Positions 26,259 through 34,603 of a stretch of 64,000 bases of DNA are shown one piece after another. Positions within the stretch are counted from its first letter, which is position 1, and each line of letters opens with the position of its first letter. The notes beneath the pieces were generated by a model, which ran no database searches, was not told the origin of the DNA, and was given only the letters and a program-made list of their open reading frames with translations. Source of the DNA: Paraburkholderia phenazinium (lineage in GTDB: Bacteria; Pseudomonadota; Gammaproteobacteria; Burkholderiales; Burkholderiaceae); NCBI RefSeq assembly GCF_900100735.1, contig NZ_FNCJ01000006.1, forward strand, positions 343,031 to 407,030, read 5' to 3'. Position numbers and translations under genes: made by a program.

Positions 26259-26915
26259 TTAGCGCAAATCGGGCCGATGCGCATCGGCCCCGGTTCGATA
26301 TGCCGCAAGGCGCTCCGTCAACCCCGCATGCGCGCTCGGTGCATGAAGCGTCGAGCATTGGTTGACATCCAGCGAAAACACCCGCAGCGCCTCGCCTTCG
26401 AGGGTTAGGCCTGGACCTTCCGCTACCAGACGAATGCCTTTGCGGCTATAAAGACGCATCATGCCCGGCACGGCGAGTCCGATCAGACGGTCCACCTGCC
26501 GGTCAGCCGCCTCCGCGATCACCGCGCGCAGCAGCATCGTCATCCAGTCGCCTGCGTCGTTATCCGCAGACGCCGCCTCGCGCTCGTCCGACACCGCCAC
26601 ACGAGACAACTCCCACACACGCGGATCGACGACACAACGCGCATCGCCTGGGTCCGGCAGCAGCTTGGGCAGCAGATACGGCGCGGTGGTCGGCAACAAG
26701 CGTGCGCAACCGCGAATCGTTTGCGTGTCGTCGAGCAGCATGACGTAAAGCGTATTGGGGCCGTCGAACTCGTCCCATTCGGTGTCGTCGTGCGGCGCGA
26801 CCATCGGCAATTGCCAGCCGAGACGCTTGACGAACACCTCGTGTCGATAACGGCCGAGGGCGTCGATCAGATGAAGAGGAAGGGTTAGGCGGCTACCTGA
26901 GATGACGGTCGGCAT
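26259..26915 (-). CDS. LuxI-family acyl-homoserine lactone synthase
   Basis: The 218-residue protein has the invariant residues of AHL synthases: Arg24 and Phe28 (RYRHEVF), Trp34, Asp48 and Asp51 (WDEFDGP), Arg72 (CARLLPTT), Glu102 and Arg105 (WELSRVAV). It uses S-adenosylmethionine and an acyl-ACP to make the quorum signal. It is convergent with the luxR gene at 25318, and a lux-box-like palindrome lies about 60 bp upstream of the start, consistent with positive feedback. The acyl chain length cannot be read from the sequence. Confidence 0.93.
   Translation of the reverse strand: MPTVISGSRLTLPLHLIDALGRYRHEVFVKRLGWQLPMVAPHDDTEWDEFDGPNTLYVMLLDDTQTIRGCARLLPTTAPYLLPKLLPDPGDARCVVDPRVWELSRVAVSDEREAASADNDAGDWMTMLLRAVIAEAADRQVDRLIGLAVPGMMRLYSRKGIRLVAEGPGLTLEGEALRVFSLDVNQCSTLHAPSAHAGLTERLAAYRTGADAHRPDLR
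26271..26290. terminator. 20-bp perfect palindrome between convergent luxR and luxI
   Basis: GGGCCGATGC followed by GCATCGGCCC forms a perfect palindrome inside the last ten codons of luxI, facing the luxR end. It could act as a hairpin that separates the two convergent transcripts. No T run follows on either strand. Confidence 0.4.
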
Positions 26916-26971
26916 GGTCGTAAAGGCGCAGTTTTGACCTGCGTTACGATACCTGAGCGTAGCGCGTTGAC

Positions 26972-26991
26972 GACTATGACTTCTTACAGGC
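26972..26991 (-). promoter_or_regulatory. lux-box-like site upstream of luxI
   Basis: On the minus strand CTGTAAGAAGTCATAG (core 26974-26989) fits the lux-box frame CTRT-N8-AYAG, with one half-site substitution relative to CTGT/ACAG. It sits about 60 bp upstream of the luxI ATG, a normal place for an AHL-LuxR activator site. Confidence 0.55.
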
Positions 26992-27006
26992 GCGCGCTGC
27001 GTCCAC

Positions 27007-27708
27007 TCACTCCGGGCCGAATAGCGTTGCCGGCGTGATGTAGAAATAGCCCATTTGAATAGCCTTTTCGATCAGCTCAGGCTTTGAGGCCACCATGAAT
27101 TTGTCTTTCAGGGCATCAATGTGATGCTCCACGGTTCGCACCGAGATAGAAAGCAGATTTGCGATGCGCCGCGCCACCCCGCCGCGCAGCAAATAGAACA
27201 ACACCTCCGTTTCGCGTCGTGTCAGATCCAACGCCTTTTCGCTGCCTTTAATCACAAACGTCCCACGCGGCATGGATCTCGACAAGCGCTGGCGTTGCTC
27301 GCCCTCGTCTGCTCTGAGCCGCAGAATGTCGCCGTTGATATGCGTGATGTCCGTGCCGTGCATCAGCACGCCGCGAGCATGCGTTTCGACATCGAAGAAC
27401 GGCTTCTTCACCACCAGGTAGGCTTTCACCTGTTGGTCGGCAGCGTGATAGACGTTGATGCTTCTGATCGTGCCGCCGGTTTCGATCACAAACTTGTCCT
27501 GCTCCACGTATGAATCGTCGTATGAGCCGAATCCGGCCGGCAGATCCAGGTGGCGCAGCCCACGTAGCGAAACGTCTTCGTCCAGTCCCATGGACTTCTT
27601 GAACTCCGAGTTTCCATAGAGAAAAATCGAGCCGGCATCCTTGCACGCGCAAACGCCCGGCATCTGATCCATCAAACTCGAGAATGCCGAGCCGATCAGA
27701 TTACTCAT
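27007..27708 (-). CDS. PAS-domain LuxR-type regulator
   Basis: The protein is 233 residues from ATG 27708, which has a GAGAGGGG site; upstream in-frame codons lack protein character. The N-terminal part (about 10-125) resembles a PAS sensor, with MPGVCACKDAGSIFLYGNSE and a DITHINGDI motif leading into a linker helix. The C-terminal helix-turn-helix (about 160-225) is LuxR-type (LTRRETEVLFYLLRGGVARR, then SISVRTVEHHIDALKDKF). It lacks the AHL-binding domain, so it probably senses something other than AHL. It is transcribed toward luxI, 91 bp away, and is divergent from the monooxygenase operon at 28069. Confidence 0.85.
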   Translation of the reverse strand: MSNLIGSAFSSLMDQMPGVCACKDAGSIFLYGNSEFKKSMGLDEDVSLRGLRHLDLPAGFGSYDDSYVEQDKFVIETGGTIRSINVYHAADQQVKAYLVVKKPFFDVETHARGVLMHGTDITHINGDILRLRADEGEQRQRLSRSMPRGTFVIKGSEKALDLTRRETEVLFYLLRGGVARRIANLLSISVRTVEHHIDALKDKFMVASKPELIEKAIQMGYFYITPATLFGPE

Positions 27709-28068
27709 CGCGCCCCTCTCCTTAAACGGTAAACAGAACACTGGGTCCGGATCACTGCACAAATGACCCGCAGTCATGTTCTGCCTAGCATACACGCTAA
27801 CAAGCTGCTCCGCACCCGCCCATCCCCTCAAGATGGGTAGAAAGTACTGAGGCGTTCCGGCAGACGAAGCGCTATCTTGGGACCAAGAGGCATGCGTACC
27901 CTTGGCATGGATTGAATCGCTCCATTGGCTGGCAGGCACGCAATTCTCTTAACCCGTTTATATCCCGTAACTAGTGCGACTCACACCGGTGGTATGCGAC
28001 GCACGCGCCTCGCAGGCAGCTTGCATACGACCCGGCCGGGTCCACACGATTTCCGTTAGGAGCTAACC
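27709..28068. promoter_or_regulatory. divergent control region with a 14-bp palindrome
   Basis: This 360-bp gap separates the PAS-LuxR gene from the monooxygenase operon. A perfect palindrome GACCCGGCCGGGTC lies at 28029-28042, about 27 bp before the operon's first ATG, so it could be an operator or form a hairpin in the leader. A second imperfect one, TCTTGG-GA-CCAAGA, lies near 27873. No gene was seen. Confidence 0.4.
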
Positions 28069-28395
28069 ATGGCAAAGAACGAAGCGGTCATTAGCGCAGG
28101 CAAGGGCGTCACGTTCGTCAACATCATCGAAGTGACCCCGGACAACCAGGCCAAATTGATCGAGGTGCTCAACGAGGGGGTCGAGAAGGTGATCCGTCAC
28201 AAGGAAGGCTTTATCTCCGCGAGCATCCTGGCCAGCAAGGACGGCACGAGCGTGATCAACATCGCGCAATGGGAAAGCCCGGCAAACGTGGCAGCCGTTC
28301 GCGAAGACCCGGCGGCTCAAGAGTACGCGAAGAAGACCGCAGCGATCGCAAAGGCCGTGCCTAACCTCTACTCCGTGGTTTCCGTGCATGCCTGA
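28069..28395 (+). CDS. antibiotic-biosynthesis-monooxygenase (ABM) fold protein
   Basis: The 108-residue protein has the ferredoxin-like ABM fold: VTFVNIIEVTPDNQAKLIEV, GFISASILASKDGTSVINI and the AQWESPANVAAV strand-helix. Family members include cofactor-free oxygenases acting on aromatic polyketides and also simple binding proteins. AGGAG precedes the ATG. It heads an operon with the PhzS-like and Baeyer-Villiger oxygenases, which suggests a role in oxidising an aromatic natural product. A hairpin follows it (28438-28463), so it may be expressed at a higher level than the two oxygenases. Confidence 0.85.
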   Translation: MAKNEAVISAGKGVTFVNIIEVTPDNQAKLIEVLNEGVEKVIRHKEGFISASILASKDGTSVINIAQWESPANVAAVREDPAAQEYAKKTAAIAKAVPNLYSVVSVHA

Positions 28396-28437
28396 TGCAT
28401 CGCTAACTACGGCATCCTGAGAAAAATCAGGCAAGTC

Positions 28438-28463
28438 ACGCCCCCGTTCGATTACGGGGGCGT
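28438..28463 (+). terminator. intercistronic hairpin after the ABM gene
   Basis: ACGCCCCCGT, a 6-nt loop and ACGGGGGCGT form a perfect 10-bp stem 43 bp after the ABM stop and 40 bp before the PhzS-like gene. There is no T run, so partial termination or RNA protection is more likely than full termination. Confidence 0.5.
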
Positions 28464-28502
28464 CATTGCGTTCGACCGATCCACTATGAAGCGCGCCAAG
28501 TC

Positions 28503-29723
28503 ATGACAACTACCATTGATACCGACGTTTTGATAGTGGGAGGAGGAATCGGTGGGCTTTCTACAGCGCTAGCGCTGCATGCCCAGGGAGTTCGCGACCT
28601 GCTCGTCATCGAGGCTGCCAACCCGATCCGCCCCTTAGGTGTAGGCATCAACATTCAACCCGCGGCTGTCGCCGAGCTCTACGCGCTCGGCCTGAACCGG
28701 GCGCTGGAACGCTCCGGCATCAAGACCGAGCGCGTCGCCCATCTGGACGAGAACGGCACGCTCCTGTGGAGCGAACCTCGCGGTCTGCCGGCAGGCAGCC
28801 CCTATCCGCAGATTTCGATTCACCGCGGCGCGCTCGAGATGTTCCTGCTGCGAGCCGTCAAGGGCAGGCTTGGGCGGAACTCGGTTCGCATGGGCATCCG
28901 GCTGCTGTCCTTTGTCGAAGACGGCGACGACTCGGTGCGCGCGATCGCTATCGATCAATCGACCGGCAAGGAAGTGCAGTTTCGCGCCAAAGGACTGATC
29001 GGGGCCGACGGCATCCATTCCGCCGTTCGGGCTCAACTCCAGGGCGATGGCAACAAGGTGAATCCCACGCCGGTCATGATGTGGCGCGGCGTAACCGAAG
29101 TCGACCGCTTCCTCGACGGCCGGACCATGATCGTCGCCAACGACGTGTATAGCACGCGGCTGATCGCCTACCCGATCTCCGGCGAGCATTCGCGGCGCGG
29201 CACCGATCTGATCAATTGGGTCTGCATGGTATCGGCGGACGCGCGTGCGCAACTCAATCGCCCCGACTGGACCGAACTCGGCAAGCTGGAAGACATCCTG
29301 CCGTATTTCTCTCACTGGAACATCGAGTCGCTCGACATCGCAGACATGCTGAGCAGAAGCCGTGCCATTCTGCAATACCCGATGGTAGACCGCGACCCAC
29401 TGGAGCAATGGGGAGGCAATCGGGTGACGCTGTTGGGCGACGCCGCCCATCTGATGTATCCGGTTGGCGCGCACGGCGCGTCCCAGACGATCCTCGACGC
29501 ATCCACGCTCGCCTTCGAGATTGCTCATCAGAAGGATATTGGAACCGCCTTTGCAAACTACGAAAGCGCGCGGCGCCCGATCACCAGCAAAGTCGTGATC
29601 GAGAACAGAAACAGAGACCGGGCCGAGCGAGCCTCGTCCGTATCCGGCTCGAGCAACGAAGAAAAAACTGCAGCTGTGAAAGACCTTGTGAGCCGCTATA
29701 AGCAAAACGTTGAAGGCCGATAA
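28503..29723 (+). CDS. PhzS-like FAD-dependent aromatic hydroxylase
   Basis: The 406-residue class A flavin monooxygenase has GGGIGG (about 12-17), IRPLGVGINIQPAAV, WSEPRGLPAG, MWRGVTEVDRFLDGRTMIVA, a DG motif (GADGIHSAVRA) and the GDAAH motif in LLGDAAHLMYP. From memory these stretches match Pseudomonas PhzS closely, the enzyme that hydroxylates 5-methylphenazine-1-carboxylate. Here it could hydroxylate a phenazine or another aromatic acid such as a tropone. No ribosome site is obvious at the ATG. It is followed by the Baeyer-Villiger gene; partners PhzG-like and EhpR-like lie 4 kb away on the other strand. Confidence 0.85.
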   Translation: MTTTIDTDVLIVGGGIGGLSTALALHAQGVRDLLVIEAANPIRPLGVGINIQPAAVAELYALGLNRALERSGIKTERVAHLDENGTLLWSEPRGLPAGSPYPQISIHRGALEMFLLRAVKGRLGRNSVRMGIRLLSFVEDGDDSVRAIAIDQSTGKEVQFRAKGLIGADGIHSAVRAQLQGDGNKVNPTPVMMWRGVTEVDRFLDGRTMIVANDVYSTRLIAYPISGEHSRRGTDLINWVCMVSADARAQLNRPDWTELGKLEDILPYFSHWNIESLDIADMLSRSRAILQYPMVDRDPLEQWGGNRVTLLGDAAHLMYPVGAHGASQTILDASTLAFEIAHQKDIGTAFANYESARRPITSKVVIENRNRDRAERASSVSGSSNEEKTAAVKDLVSRYKQNVEGR

Positions 29724-29754
29724 ATCTTTCTTGAATCCCCCTAAGGAGACAGAC

Positions 29755-31362
29755 TTGAGCAAACCCCAACAGCGTCTTGACGCCGTAGTGATCGGCGCAG
29801 GCTTCGCCGGAATCTATGCGTTATACAAGCTTCATGTTCAGCTCGGGCTGAGCGTCCGGTGTTTCGAGAAAGGCAGCGGTGTCGGCGGGACCTGGTTCTG
29901 GAACCGCTACCCGGGCGCCCGCACGGACACGGAAACGCGTGTCTACCGGTACTCGTTCGACAAGGAAATCTACGACGCTTGGGACTGGCGCAGCCGCTTC
30001 GCCAACCAGCCCGAAGTATTGAGCTATCTCGAGGCCGTTACCCGGCACTACAGGCTCGACGAACATATCTCCCTGAACACCTTCGTCAAGTCCGCAATCT
30101 ACGACGAAAGCGCGCAGGAATGGACCGTCACTACCGCCGATGACGACACGTACATCTGCAAATATCTCGTTAGCGCGATCGGCGTGCTTTCCAAGCTGAA
30201 CACACCGGATATCCCCGGCCGCGAGAAATTCCGCGGCAGTATCGTGCACACGGGAAACTGGCCGAAAGACCTCACCGTCGATCAAAAGAAGATCGGGGTG
30301 ATCGGCACCGGGTCGACCGGCGTTCAGCTCATTTCCGCCGCGGCGAAATCGGCTCAGCATGTGACCGTGTTTCAGCGCTCCGCGCAATATTGCGTGCCCG
30401 CTGGCGACGATCTGATCGACGAGCAGGAAATCGCCGACTATAGAGAAAAGTTCGAAGACGTGTGGAAGGACATCAGAGACACGCGGGTGGCCTGCGGCTT
30501 TCCTGAGAGTCAGGTGCCGGCGCTCAGCGTTTCGCCCGAAGAGCGAGAAAGGGTGTTCGAGGAAAACTGGCGGATCGGAACCGGATTCCGCTTCATGTTC
30601 GCCACCTTCTCGGACATTGCCAGCAATGAGGAAGCCAACCGCGAAGCGACGAACTTTATAGAAAGAAAGATCCGTGCGATCGTCAAAGATCCCGAAACGG
30701 CGCGCAAGCTCATTCCGGACGAACTCTATGCCAAGCGGCCGATCTCCATCAACAACTACTATCAGGTCTACAACCAGCCCAACGTCTCCCTGGTCTCGTT
30801 GAAGGACACCAAAATCGTCGAGTTCACTGAAACCGGCGTACGTACCGACGATGGGCAGGAGCACGAGCTGGACATTCTGGCTCATGCGACCGGCTTCGAT
30901 ACGATCATCGGCAGTTTCAAGGACATCGAAATTCGTGGCCTGAACGGTCTCGAGCTACAGCACCACTGGAAGGATGAAGCGACCAGCTATATGGGCGTCG
31001 CAACGGCGAACTTCCCGAATTTCTTCATGGTTCCCGGCCCGAAGAGCGTCTTTTGCAACATCCCGACTGGGATCGAAGCGCAGCTCGACTGGATCGCACA
31101 GTTGATCAAGAAGGCCGAGGCAGATTCCATCACAGCGATTCGCGTCACCCCCGATGCGGAACAGGAGTGGACAACGGTCTGCAATACGTTTGCGGCATAC
31201 ACGCTGTTGCCCAAGGTCAAGTCGTGGATCTTCGGCGCCAACATCCCGAACGCCAGGAGTCAGACCTTGTTCTATTTCGGCGGCCTCAACAGCTACCGTC
31301 AGGCCTGGTCTGAGTTGTCGAAGAATAGCTTCAAAGGCTTTCTCTTCGAGAGCGGCAAGTAG
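29755..31362 (+). CDS. Baeyer-Villiger-type flavin monooxygenase
   Basis: The protein is 535 residues from a TTG start at 29755, chosen because AAGGAG lies 6 nt upstream; the frame opens upstream and overlaps the PhzS-like gene without a ribosome site. It has two Rossmann motifs (VIGAGFAG near residue 15; GVIGTGSTGVQ near 185) and the Baeyer-Villiger fingerprint FRGSIVHTGNWP between them. It would insert oxygen beside a ketone using NADPH and FAD. The family includes cyclohexanone monooxygenase and natural-product enzymes. Gene order suggests it acts on the same pathway as the PhzS-like enzyme. The substrate is unknown. Confidence 0.9.
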   Translation: MSKPQQRLDAVVIGAGFAGIYALYKLHVQLGLSVRCFEKGSGVGGTWFWNRYPGARTDTETRVYRYSFDKEIYDAWDWRSRFANQPEVLSYLEAVTRHYRLDEHISLNTFVKSAIYDESAQEWTVTTADDDTYICKYLVSAIGVLSKLNTPDIPGREKFRGSIVHTGNWPKDLTVDQKKIGVIGTGSTGVQLISAAAKSAQHVTVFQRSAQYCVPAGDDLIDEQEIADYREKFEDVWKDIRDTRVACGFPESQVPALSVSPEERERVFEENWRIGTGFRFMFATFSDIASNEEANREATNFIERKIRAIVKDPETARKLIPDELYAKRPISINNYYQVYNQPNVSLVSLKDTKIVEFTETGVRTDDGQEHELDILAHATGFDTIIGSFKDIEIRGLNGLELQHHWKDEATSYMGVATANFPNFFMVPGPKSVFCNIPTGIEAQLDWIAQLIKKAEADSITAIRVTPDAEQEWTTVCNTFAAYTLLPKVKSWIFGANIPNARSQTLFYFGGLNSYRQAWSELSKNSFKGFLFESGK

Positions 31363-31380
31363 TCCAGGCTTTCTGTAAAG

Positions 31381-31419
31381 GTATGGCGCCCTCCCGTTTT
31401 CTTCGGGAGGGCGCCATAC
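31381..31419. terminator. bidirectional hairpin terminator
   Basis: A 16-bp perfect stem (first arm 31381-31396, second arm 31404-31419) with loop TTTTCTT lies between the convergent Baeyer-Villiger and DAHP synthase genes. It is 18 bp from one stop codon and 19 bp from the other. Confidence 0.8.
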
Positions 31420-31438
31420 GCTCAGCGAATGATCAGGG

Positions 31439-32536
31439 TTACGCAGAGACCTGATCGTATTGCGCGGTACTAGCCCGTTCCCGCCCACGCCGGCGCTCCC
31501 GCACGGCGGAGGCCAACGCATCGAGACACTCGACCGTGTCGCCCCACCCGATACAGCCGTCCGTAATGCTCTGCCCGTATACGAGCGGAACATCGGTTGC
31601 GACAACCTGTTTGCCCGCCACCAGGTTCGACTCGATCATGACGCCCGCGATACGCCTGTCGCCCCCGGTCACCTGCGCTGCAATGGACGCGCACACCGAT
31701 AGCTGATTCTCGTGGTCCTTCCCGCTATTGCCGTGACTCGCGTCAATGACCAGGTACGGCGGCAATCCAGATGACTCGAGAGAATGACAGGCTTCCTGGA
31801 CGCTTTGCGCGTCATAGTTCGGTTGCTTGCCGCCGCGCAGGATGATGTGACAGTCCGGGTTGCCCGCCGTTTGCGCCCTGACGAACTCACCGCCTGCGTC
31901 GGCCGCGAGGAATACATGTTCCCGGCTTGCTGCGCGGATCGCATCAATTGCTACCTGCACGTTGCCCTGCGTGCCGTTCTTGAAGCCGATCGGACATGGC
32001 AGTCCCGACGCCAGTTCGCGATGGATTTGCGATTCCGTCGTGCGCGCCCCGATTGCGCCCCAGCTCACCAGATCGGCCAGATAGTGCGGTGTCGCCAGAT
32101 CCAGAAACTCGCACGCAACCGGCAAGCCGGTTGCCGTGATATCGAGCAGCAGCTGGCGCGCAAGCCGCAGCCCATGGCCGATGTCACAGCTTCCATCCAG
32201 AAAGGGGTCGTTGATCAAGCCCTTCCATCCCACCGTGGTCCTCGGCTTCTCGAAGTAGACCCGCATCAGGATCTCGAGATCGTCACGGAATTGGTGCCGC
32301 CGTTCCACGAGACGCTTTGCGTATTCCCGTGCACTGTACGGGTCGTGGATCGAGCAAGGCCCAACCACCACCAGCAGCCGGTCGTTTTTTCCGTGCAAGA
32401 TCTCCGCAACGTCCTTGCGCGAATGGGACACCCGCTGCTCGCCCGTTGCGTCGCCACTGAAGAGCCGTTTCAGTTCCGTTGGTTGTTCAACCTTGCTACT
32501 TTTCCCCCACCGCCGATTGCTCGTCGTTGATAACAT
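31439..32536 (-). CDS. aroG: DAHP synthase, class I alpha, cluster copy 2
   Basis: The 365-residue enzyme carries all AroG-type motifs: GPCSIHDPYSAREYAKRL, EKPRTTVGWKG, GARTTESQIHRE, GFKNGTQGNVQ, LRGGKQPNYD, VIDASHGNSGK and GVMIESNLVAGKQ. GGGAG precedes the ATG. It is convergent with the oxygenase operon and has its own promoter region with a long palindrome (32586-32607). A second copy 8 kb from the first points to raised flux into chorismate for this region. Phenazine and tropone clusters both commonly carry their own DAHP synthase. Confidence 0.95.
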   Translation of the reverse strand: MLSTTSNRRWGKSSKVEQPTELKRLFSGDATGEQRVSHSRKDVAEILHGKNDRLLVVVGPCSIHDPYSAREYAKRLVERRHQFRDDLEILMRVYFEKPRTTVGWKGLINDPFLDGSCDIGHGLRLARQLLLDITATGLPVACEFLDLATPHYLADLVSWGAIGARTTESQIHRELASGLPCPIGFKNGTQGNVQVAIDAIRAASREHVFLAADAGGEFVRAQTAGNPDCHIILRGGKQPNYDAQSVQEACHSLESSGLPPYLVIDASHGNSGKDHENQLSVCASIAAQVTGGDRRIAGVMIESNLVAGKQVVATDVPLVYGQSITDGCIGWGDTVECLDALASAVRERRRGRERASTAQYDQVSA

Positions 32537-32884
32537 TTGAACTACTCCCGGTATCGAAAAACATCATTAATAGCGGCTCAATCTCTATAGTTGTGCGTAC
32601 AACTATATGGTTTTAAAAAGGAAGATTTTGCCGAGGGCATTCCAGAGCTGCGTGATGGCCATGCCGGCGCGCAGTGAAGACGGATTTTCACGAGCAAGAC
32701 GTAAATAGACGACGCGCGGACTATCCCGGCGACAACTCATTGTCGGCGCGTTGGGCGACTCAACGCTAGTGCTGAGGTGTGGGTTTTCACCAGGACACCC
32801 CGTACTTTCACTAGGGTGCCGCTATCGTTGTATGGGGATCGTTAGGGCTGCAACGGCGCCGAGCGGAATTTCGATATTTTCCGC
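32537..32884. promoter_or_regulatory. promoter region of DAHP synthase 2 with MarR-like palindrome
   Basis: In this 348-bp gap a perfect 9-bp inverted repeat, TATAGTTGT and ACAACTATA with a 4-bp spacer, lies at 32586-32607, 50 bp upstream of the DAHP synthase ATG. Its AT-rich ends and size resemble MarR-family operators. No MarR gene is in the window. The rest of the gap shows no gene. Confidence 0.5.
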
Positions 32885-33253
32885 TCAATTGTCAGGAGTA
32901 CAGACCCTGATTCGATGCTGATCCGGATCGAGTGCCACAAAGCTCAAGCCAAAGACGGCGAACGCAGGCGGCTGTTCGATTGTCACGCCGTCGGCGCACC
33001 ATGCCTCGTACAGCCGGTCGACCTCCGCGTCGTCCTTGACGATGAAGGCAATTTCGGCGAGATTGCCGATCCCCGTCGACACAAAGTCCGGCGCCCTGGT
33101 GGACCAGAGCCCCAAGGTCAAGCCGTTGTCGAGTTTAAATGCGACATAAGCGGGAGAGGACGCAACCGGTGCTTTCTTGAACAGTTTCTCGTAGAAGCGA
33201 CTGCTCCTCGCGGGATCCTCGACGTACAGCAAGACAAGATTGAGTGTCGGCAT
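32885..33253 (-). CDS. EhpR-like glyoxalase-fold protein (possible phenazine-binding resistance)
   Basis: The 122-residue VOC-fold protein has two beta-alpha-beta-beta-beta modules. LVLLYVEDPARSSRFYEKLF followed by KKAPV and AYVAF, and the end VFGLSFVALDPDQHRIRVC, match my memory of EhpR, the griseoluteate-binding resistance protein of Enterobacter. Ordinary metal ligands of VOC enzymes are mostly absent, in line with a binding role. It follows the PhzG-like gene on the same strand by about 210 bp. Resistance by sequestration is inferred; a generic glyoxalase-like protein is the alternative. Confidence 0.65.
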   Translation of the reverse strand: MPTLNLVLLYVEDPARSSRFYEKLFKKAPVASSPAYVAFKLDNGLTLGLWSTRAPDFVSTGIGNLAEIAFIVKDDAEVDRLYEAWCADGVTIEQPPAFAVFGLSFVALDPDQHRIRVCTPDN

Positions 33254-33465
33254 GATAGGTGCGCTATGGTGAACGCACGTCGTTTGAGCAAGGTGTCGTG
33301 TGGCCCGGACTTCGGTTTCTGCGCGACGTGCTGCGGATGCGCCGCTTCGAGCCCAGCGGCGTCGATCAAGACCGCCGCCGGGTCAGCCATCGTCAGGTGG
33401 GTCGCTGCATGCTGCGGCAACGGCCGGTCTCGCTGCCGTCGCTGCCGTCGTTGCCGGCGCACTCG

Positions 33466-34095
33466 CTACGGGTGAAGTCTGCGGGTGCTCCATCCGGATG
33501 GCGTCGCGTCGTAACGCAGGCGGCCATGCAGCCTGTCCCGCGCGGCCTGCCAGAATTCGATAACCGAAGGACGCAGTGCATAACCGATCCAGTTCGCCGG
33601 CCTGGGTAGCGGGGTACCCAGACTCGCCAGACGCTGTGCTTCCAGACGCAGCGCCTCCTCGTCCTCCAATGTCTCGCTCTGACGTGAGACGCTGGACATC
33701 GGATGAGTGTCGGATGAGCGCCTGGCCCACAGGACATCGGATTCTTCGTCCGAGATCGGCGCAATCGAGCCGGACAGGATCACCTGCTGCTGCGTTTCGC
33801 GCCAGTACAGCACACCCGAGGCCCAGCCCAACGCGGCGATTTCGCGACCCTTCTGACTTTGCGCGTGAGTCGCGAAAACGAGAGCGTCACCTCTGATATC
33901 GAGCACCTGGACGATGCGATTCGACGCATGGGCGTCGGGACCTGTCGTGGCCAACGCCAAGGCGCCGGGTTCCCGCACCTGAAGCTTACGGGCCCGGTCG
34001 AGCCATACCTGGAGAAGCGCAATGGGATCATCCGGAGCGTCGTTGAAAATGGATGTGTCTAGTTGGTCATCGAGGGTGTCGTCGTATCGATCCAT
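33466..34095 (-). CDS. phzG: PhzG-like FMN-dependent oxidase
   Basis: The 209-residue protein belongs to the pyridoxamine-5'-phosphate oxidase family and matches PhzG rather than PdxH: VREPGALALATTGPDAHASN, then FATHAQSQKGREIAALGWAS, GVLYWRETQQQVILSGS, THPMSSVSRQSE, and an end RLHGRLRYD then WSTRRLHP. PhzG oxidises the unstable tricyclic precursor to phenazine-1-carboxylate or the dicarboxylate. No phzA, B, D, E or F lies in the window, so it may serve a core elsewhere or a different scaffold. ATG 34095 was chosen by family length; the ribosome site is weak. Confidence 0.82.
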   Translation of the reverse strand: MDRYDDTLDDQLDTSIFNDAPDDPIALLQVWLDRARKLQVREPGALALATTGPDAHASNRIVQVLDIRGDALVFATHAQSQKGREIAALGWASGVLYWRETQQQVILSGSIAPISDEESDVLWARRSSDTHPMSSVSRQSETLEDEEALRLEAQRLASLGTPLPRPANWIGYALRPSVIEFWQAARDRLHGRLRYDATPSGWSTRRLHP

Positions 34096-34200
34096 AAATA
34101 AAGTGTCCTCATGTTGATAATCTCTTTCATAATTCGGGGCGACGAAGCCAGCGTTGCCGGAAGTCAAAACACATAGGCAACCCGGGGGCGCCGCGGCTCA

Positions 34201-34536
34201 TCAAGGAACGTCCTTGAGGGCTTCGTCCACCAGCCAGTGCCGCGTAATGTTTTCTTCAATGAGCGCCTCCACATCGAAGGTCACGCGTACGCTCGGTGGA
34301 TAGCCAATCAGTTCGGTCGCCCGGTTGGGCGGCAACGGCTGGCTCATCGCTTCGGCGCAGTCCCAGATCACCACCGCGCCCCACCGGTTGCTCGCCCGAT
34401 CCGAGATCCATGCCTTGGAATGCATACCGGCTACGGCTTCCCATGGACTCACGCCTTCCGCCGTCAGGTAGCCCCGCAGTGAATCGACAGTCTGTGCGGA
34501 TTGGTCCAGATTCCACCAACTGATCGTCGCTTTCAT
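34201..34536 (-). CDS. small unknown protein in the PhzG/FkbM group
   Basis: The protein is 111 residues from ATG 34536 (AAGGA about 11 nt upstream). I do not recognise a named family. Alternating strands and helices (MKATISWWNLDQSAQTVDSL, then NRWGAVVIWDCAEAM, then GYPPSVRVTFDVEALIE) suggest a ferredoxin-like fold of the kind used by small monooxygenase-like or dimerising proteins. It lies between the FkbM and PhzG-like genes on the same strand, so it probably belongs to that pathway. Confidence 0.6.
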   Translation of the reverse strand: MKATISWWNLDQSAQTVDSLRGYLTAEGVSPWEAVAGMHSKAWISDRASNRWGAVVIWDCAEAMSQPLPPNRATELIGYPPSVRVTFDVEALIEENITRHWLVDEALKDVP

Positions 34537-34603
34537 TTGACACGTATCCTTTTGATACTGACGGCAATGTTGTGCAAGCCTGTATGGGTCGGCAACGACC
34601 GCT

